Below are positions 1 through 4,079 of a stretch of 7,784 nucleotides of DNA, in pieces; the first letter of the stretch is position 1, and every line of letters starts with the position of its first letter. This DNA is from JAYEID01 sp964581885 (GTDB lineage: Bacteria > Patescibacteriota > WWE3 > JAUXAW01 > JAYEID01), in the NCBI GenBank assembly GCA_964581885.1, contig CAZOPS010000034.1, positions 1 to 7,784 of the forward strand, given 5' to 3'. The notes below the pieces were generated by a model. The model ran no database searches and had not been told where the DNA came from. It worked only from the letters and a program-made list of their open reading frames with translations. The translations under genes and the position numbers were made by a program.

Positions 1-1
1 T

Positions 2-385
2 GCTATTAATCCTATTGAGCAGATTCGCCGTGGGAGGGATACAGCTCGACAGTCTTCAGCAAGAGAGGTAATGACGGCGGCAGAGCGGTATTATGGTACG
101 CATGCGGGTTATGGTGGGACATGGGTAACAGATGCAGCAACCCAAATTACAGAAGCTTCTGATATTATTACTGATTTGATTGCTGCAGAAGAGGTACGTT
201 CTGGGTTTAGTGATAGGAGTCCAATTCAGGAAGAAGAACTTTGGTATTACATTGATGGTACTACTGAGGAAATTCGGGTGTGTTTTGAGCCGGAATCAAC
301 TACTTTTACAGATCAGGCAAGTTGTGTAGATGCATCTGACTGTTCAACTGATGGTGACTGGTATTGTGTTCCAGATTCTGGTTGA
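2..385 (+). CDS. Type IV pilin / pseudopilin, 5'-truncated by the window edge
   Basis: The reading frame is open from base 2 to the TGA at 383-385, so this is the C-terminal 127 residues of a longer protein. The leader and hydrophobic helix lie upstream of the window. The visible part begins with INPIEQIRRGRDTARQSSAR and continues to an ERYYGTHAGY segment. That is the post-helix region typical of CPR pilins and matches the 'GRD..R..DL...LEMYY' stretch of the two pilins at 1954 and 2522. The C-terminal third is acidic and has four cysteines, ending in a C..DGDWYC segment that could form disulfides on the cell surface. It probably encodes a structural pilin of a type IV pilus. A methionine at base 71 is internal and not the true start. 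A Rho-independent terminator follows, so this gene closes its transcription unit. The pilin call is firm; its role as major or minor subunit is unknown. Confidence 0.85.
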   Translation, partial: AINPIEQIRRGRDTARQSSAREVMTAAERYYGTHAGYGGTWVTDAATQITEASDIITDLIAAEEVRSGFSDRSPIQEEELWYYIDGTTEEIRVCFEPESTTFTDQASCVDASDCSTDGDWYCVPDSG

Positions 386-435
386 TAGCATTATCGGTTT
401 TGTTGCAAACTGTGACTTTGTATTGAAAAAGAGGC

Positions 436-470
436 CCGGGCGAATTTTGGGTTCGTCCGGTCTTTCTTTT
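436..470 (+). terminator. Rho-independent terminator after the first pilin
   Basis: A 9-bp stem pairs 436-444 (CCGGGCGAA) with 452-460 (TTCGTCCGG), including one G-T wobble. The loop is 7 nt (445-451) and a T-rich tract follows (461-470, TCTTTCTTTT). An A-rich run (425-430) precedes it. This is a classic intrinsic terminator. It ends the truncated pilin transcript 50 bp after the stop and separates it from the prepilin peptidase gene. Confidence 0.78.
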
Positions 471-492
471 GCTTAAAGATATAAATTTTATT

Positions 493-1395
493 ATGGTTAA
501 ACTCTTTTTGCTTTTTGTATTTGGTTGTTGTGTGGGTTCTTTTCTTAATGTTCTAATTGACCGCCTTCCTCGGCGAGATGGGGATGATGCGGCCGGCGAA
601 GGAAAAAAGCCAGGCTTTAAAGACCGGTCCCAAAGCCTGGCTTTAAGGAATTCGCCGGCTGGTCGGAAGGAAACCATTCTCCTTGGTAGGTCCTACTGCG
701 AATCTTGCAGCACTCCCCTACTCTGGTTTGACCTTATTCCCCTTTTTAGCTTTCTTTGGCTCGGCGGAAAGTGTAGGCACTGCGGTGAGAAAATTCCGGT
801 GAGGATTCCAATTGTAGAACTTCTTACAGGAATAGGATTTGCTGTGTTGTTTTGGTTCATTTCGGATTCTCGCCGATTTATGGCTGATTTTCGCGGAGGG
901 TATTTTTGGTCGCAATATTTTGTATATTGCACGTTATTTTCCTCTTTCCTTGTCCTCTTTTTTACTGATCTAGAGTATGGTGTGCTTCCGGATGCGGTTG
1001 TTTTTCCAAGCATTGCGGTGGCGGTGCTTTGGCATCTTTTCAATGCTTTACAACACTTCACTACGCTTTTCCACACTTTTCTCTTGTTTCTAACTCCAGC
1101 TGTCGGTTTAGCACTTTTTTTCTTGCTAGTAATTCTGATTACGCAGGGTCAGGGTATGGGTCGGGGTGATGTTAAGCTTGGATTTTTAATGGGATTGATT
1201 TTAGGCTGGCCAAGTACTTTAGTAGCAGCTTATTTAGCCTTCTTGTTTGGGGCAATGGTGTCTGTTATTCTTTTGATAGGTGGAGCAAAAAAGATTGGGC
1301 AGCGAATACCTTTTGGGCCGTTTCTGATTGCGGGAACAGCGGTCTCAGTGCTTTACGGGGAGGTTATTTGGAATGCGTATGTTGGGTTGTTATAA
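493..1395 (+). CDS. pilD: Prepilin peptidase (type IV leader peptidase, A24 family, PilD-like)
   Basis: This is an integral-membrane aspartic protease that removes prepilin leaders and often N-methylates the new N-terminus. Counting from the ATG at 493 (300 aa), it shows the N-terminal GSFLNVLIDRLPR motif, a zinc-type CxxC pair (CESC 69-72, CRHC 94-97), the first catalytic Asp in TDLEYGVLPD (D159), the GRGD motif with the second catalytic Asp (D226) and several membrane helices. An in-frame TTG at 469 would add eight residues, but it lies in the T tract of the preceding terminator, so ATG 493 is preferred. No clear Shine-Dalgarno site is visible. Residues about 31-60, between RLPR and the first CxxC, are unusually long and hydrophilic because a 68-bp palindrome (592-659) is embedded in frame. 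Its likely substrates are the pilins on both sides. Confidence 0.93.
   Translation: MVKLFLLFVFGCCVGSFLNVLIDRLPRRDGDDAAGEGKKPGFKDRSQSLALRNSPAGRKETILLGRSYCESCSTPLLWFDLIPLFSFLWLGGKCRHCGEKIPVRIPIVELLTGIGFAVLFWFISDSRRFMADFRGGYFWSQYFVYCTLFSSFLVLFFTDLEYGVLPDAVVFPSIAVAVLWHLFNALQHFTTLFHTFLLFLTPAVGLALFFLLVILITQGQGMGRGDVKLGFLMGLILGWPSTLVAAYLAFLFGAMVSVILLIGGAKKIGQRIPFGPFLIAGTAVSVLYGEVIWNAYVGLL
592..659. repeat. Nested palindromic element embedded in frame in the prepilin peptidase gene
   Basis: The outer arms 592-600 (GCCGGCGAA) and 651-659 (TTCGCCGGC) are perfect 9-bp inverted repeats. The inner arms 606-618 (AAAGCCAGGCTTT) and 632-644 (AAAGCCTGGCTTT) are perfect 13-bp inverted repeats. The 13-nt loop contains the 8-bp palindrome GACCGGTC (622-629). 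Each inner arm is itself nearly palindromic, so the arms also read as direct repeats. The element adds 23 codons (residues 34-56) without disturbing the frame, in the segment between the RLPR motif and the first CxxC. It is richer in G+C than its surroundings. No second copy occurs in this window, so membership of a dispersed repeat family is an inference. Confidence 0.8.
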
Positions 1396-1402
1396 CAGAC
1401 GA

Positions 1403-1422
1403 AAAGAGTAGTAAAGTATAGT
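1403..1422 (+). repeat. Left arm of 20-bp inverted repeat bracketing the four-helix-bundle pseudogene
   Basis: This arm is the reverse complement of 1887-1906 at 19 of 20 positions. The inner 12 bp (1411-1422 against 1887-1898) match perfectly. The two arms enclose about 464 bp holding the disrupted four-helix-bundle gene. Both arms belong to the GTAAAG repeat family, so part of the match reflects low complexity. Confidence 0.7.
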
Positions 1423-1490
1423 AAAAAAGTAGTAAAGTGTTGTAGTAAGGATAGCAAAGTGTGGTAAAGAAGTTGTAAAGTTTTGTTAAG
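1407..1490 (+). repeat. Degenerate GTAAAG array with 10-11 bp spacing
   Basis: Eight copies of GTAAAG or one- to two-base variants start at 1411, 1421, 1432, 1445, 1454, 1464, 1475 and 1485. Spacings are 9-13 bp and mostly 10-11, close to one DNA helical turn. The array fills most of the gap between the prepilin peptidase stop and the disrupted four-helix-bundle gene. The reverse complement (CTTTAC) recurs at 1893 and 1903 on the far side of that gene. Function unknown; it could be a decayed tandem repeat, a protein-binding array or the left end of a cassette. Confidence 0.65.
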
Positions 1491-1494
1491 AAAT

Positions 1495-1887
1495 ATGAAA
1501 GAAAGAAAAATTAAGGATTTCACGGATTTGGAAATTTGGTAGCTCGGTCACAGATTAATTGGGTTAGTTTACGAGTCAACTAAGCAGCTGGTTAAAGAAG
1601 AACCTTTGGAAAAATGGATTACTGTGAAGCAGGTTCGTCGAGCTGTCCATTCCATTTGTGCAAATATTGCGGAAGCTTATGGTCGTTACCATTATGCAGA
1701 CAGCTTAAACTTTTTGTACCATGCTCGGGGGTCGCTGAAAGAGGTAAAAAACTTCCTTTTACAAATTGAGAGCCTTTATCCTTCCTTCCATGATTTGTGT
1801 ATGGAAGGCGTAGAGATAGCTGATCGGTTGGGTGTTAAGCTTAATAATTATATTCAAAGAACTAGGAATAGATTGAACAATACTTGA
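1495..1887 (+). pseudogene. Four helix bundle protein (23S rRNA intervening-sequence / S23 family) interrupted by an in-frame TAG
   Basis: Reading from ATG 1495, the product begins MKERKIKDFTDLEIW and then meets TAG at 1540-1542. The same frame then runs open to TGA 1885-1887 with a normal family sequence: LGHRLIGLVYESTKQ, then QVRRAVHSICANIAEAYGR, then a helical C-terminus. Ignoring the stop, the length is 130 codons, within the usual range of about 110-130. The pre-stop segment carries the family's conserved D-LE-W start, so the break is a point nonsense change; a CAG (Gln) codon would differ by one base. The piece after the stop could in principle start at TTG 1606, but that would lack the first helix. 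TAG ends several other genes here, so recoding is unlikely. It sits between the prepilin peptidase and the pilins and is bracketed by inverted repeats. The molecular role of the family is unresolved; a sequencing error is the main alternative to a pseudogene. Confidence 0.82.
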
Positions 1888-1911
1888 CTATACTTTACAA
1901 CTCTTTACAAT
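1884..1911 (+). promoter_or_regulatory. Putative sigma70 promoter for the pilin operon
   Basis: TTGACT at 1884-1889 matches the -35 consensus at 5 of 6 positions. TACAAT at 1906-1911 matches the -10 consensus at 5 of 6. The spacer is 16 bp. Transcription would start near 1918 and give a leader of about 36 nt carrying the Shine-Dalgarno site before the pilin at 1954. The -35 box overlaps the pseudogene stop codon and the spacer lies in the right inverted-repeat arm. The prediction rests on consensus matching only. Confidence 0.5.
1887..1906 (-). repeat. Right arm of 20-bp inverted repeat bracketing the four-helix-bundle pseudogene
   Basis: This is the partner of 1403-1422 (19/20 complementary). 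It begins at the last base of the pseudogene stop codon and contains two CTTTAC units 10 bp apart. It overlaps the spacer of the proposed promoter for the pilin operon. Confidence 0.7.
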
Positions 1912-1931
1912 ACTTTTCTTCTTTCTTGCGA

Positions 1932-1940
1932 GAGGAGGTG
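1932..1940 (+). promoter_or_regulatory. Strong Shine-Dalgarno site with unusually long spacing
   Basis: GAGGAGGTG is the best anti-SD match upstream of any gene in the window. It ends 13 nt before ATG 1954, longer than the usual 5-9 nt, and no alternative in-frame start lies closer. Most neighbouring genes have no recognisable SD site, so this one suggests high expression of the first complete pilin. Confidence 0.6.
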
Positions 1941-1953
1941 TCTTTTACAACAA

Positions 1954-2421
1954 ATGACTTTACTTAGAAAATGTAAAAACAGTGCTGGGTTCACTTTAAT
2001 GGAACTTCTTATTGTGATTGTGATTATTGGAATTATTGGTGGTATTGGGGGCGGTTATTATCTTACCTCACTTAAGAGGGGTCGCGACGGGCAAAGGGCT
2101 GGAGACCTTAATAATTTGCGTAATGCTTTGGAAATGTATTATTTGGATAATAACAATGCGTATCCAGACCCTACTGGTGGGTTGGACGCTTATACAGAAG
2201 TTTCAAATTTGGAAGATGATTTAGCAACTGGCGATAGTCAGTATATTAAAGTTATGCCTACTGATCCATCGGAGGGTCAAACTTATTTGTATAGCTCAGA
2301 TGGAGATTGTTATTGCCTCTCAGCAAGGATGGAGATGGAGGAAAGTGCACGAACTGAAATTGGCGATTGCACTTGTCCTGACAGTCATGGTGATGATTGT
2401 TATTTGGTTACCTGTCCCTGA
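1954..2421 (+). CDS. Type IV pilin (prepilin-like, Cys-rich), probable major subunit
   Basis: A 155-residue secreted subunit of a type IV pilus. The short basic leader (MTLLRKCKNSAG) is followed by the class III cleavage site G12^F13, Glu at +5 (E17) and a hydrophobic helix (FTLMELLIVIVIIGIIGG), all needed for peptidase processing and assembly. The conserved post-helix block KRGRDGQRAGDL...LEMYYLDNNNAYP follows. The C-terminal domain is acidic, with six cysteines (C119, C121, C139, C141, C149, C154), and ends VTCP. It is a paralogue of the next gene: both share the GRD/LEMYY block, a CYCL.A.ME segment and a TCP terminus. It has the only strong ribosome-binding site and its own predicted promoter. 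A 10-bp hairpin spans its stop codon. Major-subunit status is inferred from these signals and not directly shown. Confidence 0.9.
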   Translation: MTLLRKCKNSAGFTLMELLIVIVIIGIIGGIGGGYYLTSLKRGRDGQRAGDLNNLRNALEMYYLDNNNAYPDPTGGLDAYTEVSNLEDDLATGDSQYIKVMPTDPSEGQTYLYSSDGDCYCLSARMEMEESARTEIGDCTCPDSHGDDCYLVTCP

Positions 2422-2430
2422 GGTAACCAA
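2404..2430 (+). other. Perfect 10-bp stem-loop across the pilin stop codon
   Basis: TTGGTTACCT (2404-2413) pairs perfectly with AGGTAACCAA (2421-2430) around a 7-nt loop, GTCCCTG. The stop codon TGA (2419-2421) sits in the loop and the start of the 3' arm. No T tract follows on either strand, so it is not a classic intrinsic terminator. It may stabilise the 3' end of the upstream pilin message or reduce read-through into the next gene. Confidence 0.6.
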
Positions 2431-2521
2431 CGCTAATAAACGCGAAAGAAAAGCGCTAATTTACACGAATTTAAAAAGGTAATATGCGGATTAGAGGACA
2501 GATTTCTCGCTAATTTCTACT

Positions 2522-3040
2522 ATGACTGGTCTGTTTAAAAATGTAAAATTTAAAATTGTTAATTGTTCCCGGGGGTTTACTTTGTTGGAGATGACCATAG
2601 CTATAGCTATTATTGGTTTTTTGATCGGGATTGGATCTTTGAGTTATTTAAGTGTGTTGAAAAGTGGTCGTGACTCCGCTCGCCAAAGTGATTTAAAAAG
2701 AGTTCAAAGTGCGCTGGAAATGTATTATTCTGATAATCACTCTTACATTAGGGAGGGGAACTGTGCTCCTGGAGATTGGGTGGAATTGACTGATTTGCAT
2801 GGTGAGTTAACTGGTTCGCGTTATATAGATGAGCTTCCTTGCGACCCTCTGGATAATAATGATTCCGCACCTTGTGATGTTGGTGACGACGCGCGCTACT
2901 ATTATTGCGCAGCACCTAACAACTTATGTTATTGCTTGGCCGCCAAAATGGAAAGAGATACTGCGGGATACGTGGAGGGTGGTTGTGATTCTAAACCCCC
3001 AGAAAGTGATGAAACTTTTTATTATTTAACCTGTCCGTAG
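2522..3040 (+). CDS. Type IV pilin (prepilin-like, Cys-rich), paralogue of the preceding pilin
   Basis: A 172-residue prepilin with the leader MTGLFKNVKFKIVNCSRG, cleavage site G18^F19, Glu at +5 (E23) and a hydrophobic helix (FTLLEMTIAIAIIGFLIGIG). The post-helix block SGRDSARQSDLKR...LEMYYSDNHSY is shared with the pilins at 1954 and at the window start. The C-terminal domain is rich in Asp and Cys (C81, C107, C118, C129, C136, C138, C155, C171) and ends LTCP like the preceding paralogue. It lies 100 bp after that gene, and the spacer contains three copies of CGCTAAT. No Shine-Dalgarno site is visible. It is probably co-transcribed with its neighbours and assembled into the same filament. 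Confidence 0.9.
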   Translation: MTGLFKNVKFKIVNCSRGFTLLEMTIAIAIIGFLIGIGSLSYLSVLKSGRDSARQSDLKRVQSALEMYYSDNHSYIREGNCAPGDWVELTDLHGELTGSRYIDELPCDPLDNNDSAPCDVGDDARYYYCAAPNNLCYCLAAKMERDTAGYVEGGCDSKPPESDETFYYLTCP

Positions 3041-3062
3041 GTTTTGGATTTGTTTTTGAACT

Positions 3063-3566
3063 ATGAACAAAGATTTTGGATTTACATTAGTTGAACTTCT
3101 TGTGGTAGTGGCGCTTATTGGTATTTTTGCTGCAATAACTATTCCTTATTTTGGTGACTTTGCGCGAAACCAGACTCTTAACCAAAGTGTGGAGCAGCTT
3201 AAATCAGATTTGCGCACTGTTCAAAACAGAGCTCAGAATGGTATTGACAAAAGGGATGATGATACGGAATATTATTGGTGGGGCATAGATTTTGATTCTG
3301 GTTCTGGGACTTACAGCATAGTTCAGTCGAGTAACGATGAAAACAACCCGAGTGATAATATGGAGGTAAGAAGGGAAAAAAGTCTTCCCGAGGGTGTGGA
3401 AGTTTTGAATGATGTTACAATATGGTATAAGATGATGACAGTTGAGGTTTATGTTGATAATACTCCTTTGGTTGGTTCTTTGGATATTGTTGTTTCGTTG
3501 GAAGGAATGGAGAGGTCTATTACTATTACATCTGGTGGTGAGATCAATGTTAGTAGTGGGGGATGA
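3063..3566 (+). CDS. GspH/FimT-like minor pseudopilin
   Basis: A 167-residue protein with a very short leader (MNKDFG), cleavage site G6^F7, Glu at +5 (E11) and the helix FTLVELLVVVALIGIFAAIT. The following segment YFGDFARNQTLNQSVEQLKS and the block LRTVQNRAQNG match the layout of FimT/GspH proteins, where an amphipathic helix leads to a beta-rich globular domain. The C-terminus is predicted beta-rich (VEVYVDN, LDIVVSLEG, SITITSGGEINVSSGG). Unlike the two preceding pilins it has no cysteines. It starts 22 bp after the previous stop. Minor pilins of this type prime filament assembly, and FimT homologues in other bacteria have been linked to DNA uptake. Either role here is inferred from family alone. 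Confidence 0.83.
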   Translation: MNKDFGFTLVELLVVVALIGIFAAITIPYFGDFARNQTLNQSVEQLKSDLRTVQNRAQNGIDKRDDDTEYYWWGIDFDSGSGTYSIVQSSNDENNPSDNMEVRREKSLPEGVEVLNDVTIWYKMMTVEVYVDNTPLVGSLDIVVSLEGMERSITITSGGEINVSSGG

Positions 3567-3579
3567 GTGCTAAAAAATT

Positions 3580-4056
3580 ATGAACATTTTCTTCTTTTCT
3601 AAAAAAGATATTAGAGCTGAATGTAAACAGGGAGGTCAATCACTAGTAGAGGTCATTGTTTCTGTATCGTTGATTTTTATTGCACTTGCCGCTCTTTTGG
3701 CTTTGGTAGCTATGAGTATGCGAGGATCTGGATTTGGTACTACTAAAGCGCGGGCTGCCAAGCTTAGTAATGAGCATATGGAAATGATACGCGCCTACCG
3801 TGATTCTGTGGGCTGGGACAACTTTTATGATCAAACAACTGATGGGTGTGCCGATGAAGAAACTTGTTACTTGGACGATAATTTAAGCTTGCAGACCGGC
3901 AGTGAGGGAACTTCTGACCCTTTTACCTATTATTTCCAGGTGGAGACAATTGTCGGTGGGGTGGATAAACTTCGTGTGGTGGCTAATGTTGATTGGCGTG
4001 AGCACGGTGGGGATAGAAGTATTTCTGCAAAAGCGCTTCTTGCTGATTGGGAGTAG
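3580..4056 (+). CDS. PilV/GspI-like minor pilin
   Basis: A 158-residue protein with a 19-residue basic leader and the sequence GGQSLVEVIVSVSLIFIALA. This gives cleavage after G19 with Gln, not Phe, at +1 and Glu at +5 (E24). The QSLVEV pattern is common in PilV/GspI-type minor pilins. A hydrophobic helix follows, then a KARAAKLSNEHMEMIRAYRD helix resembling the 'A..LA.EGME..R' region of these proteins in CPR and Gram-positive pilus clusters. The rest is a beta-rich domain ending ISAKALLADWE. It starts 13 bp after the preceding stop, so the two are probably translated together. It is the last gene of the pilus locus and converges on pheT 23 bp away. Confidence 0.82.
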   Translation: MNIFFFSKKDIRAECKQGGQSLVEVIVSVSLIFIALAALLALVAMSMRGSGFGTTKARAAKLSNEHMEMIRAYRDSVGWDNFYDQTTDGCADEETCYLDDNLSLQTGSEGTSDPFTYYFQVETIVGGVDKLRVVANVDWREHGGDRSISAKALLADWE

Positions 4057-4079
4057 ATTTCTACAGAATATCTTTCCCG

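Noticed and set aside
469..492. Upstream TTG start for the prepilin peptidase
   Set aside because: It lies inside the T tract of the intrinsic terminator and has no ribosome-binding site. ATG 493 begins just before the conserved hydrophobic GSFLNV segment.
306..1076. Minus-strand open frames opposite the prepilin peptidase
   Set aside because: They are antisense to a well-supported gene, show no recognisable domain and have basic, low-complexity products.
1403..1490. CRISPR array
   Set aside because: The repeat units are about 6 bp with 10-11 bp period and no unique spacers of 25-40 bp; there are no cas genes.
1540..1542. Recoding of TAG as an amino acid
   Set aside because: TAG ends the pilins at 3040 and 4056, pheT and the second four-helix-bundle gene, and those proteins have complete-looking C-termini there.
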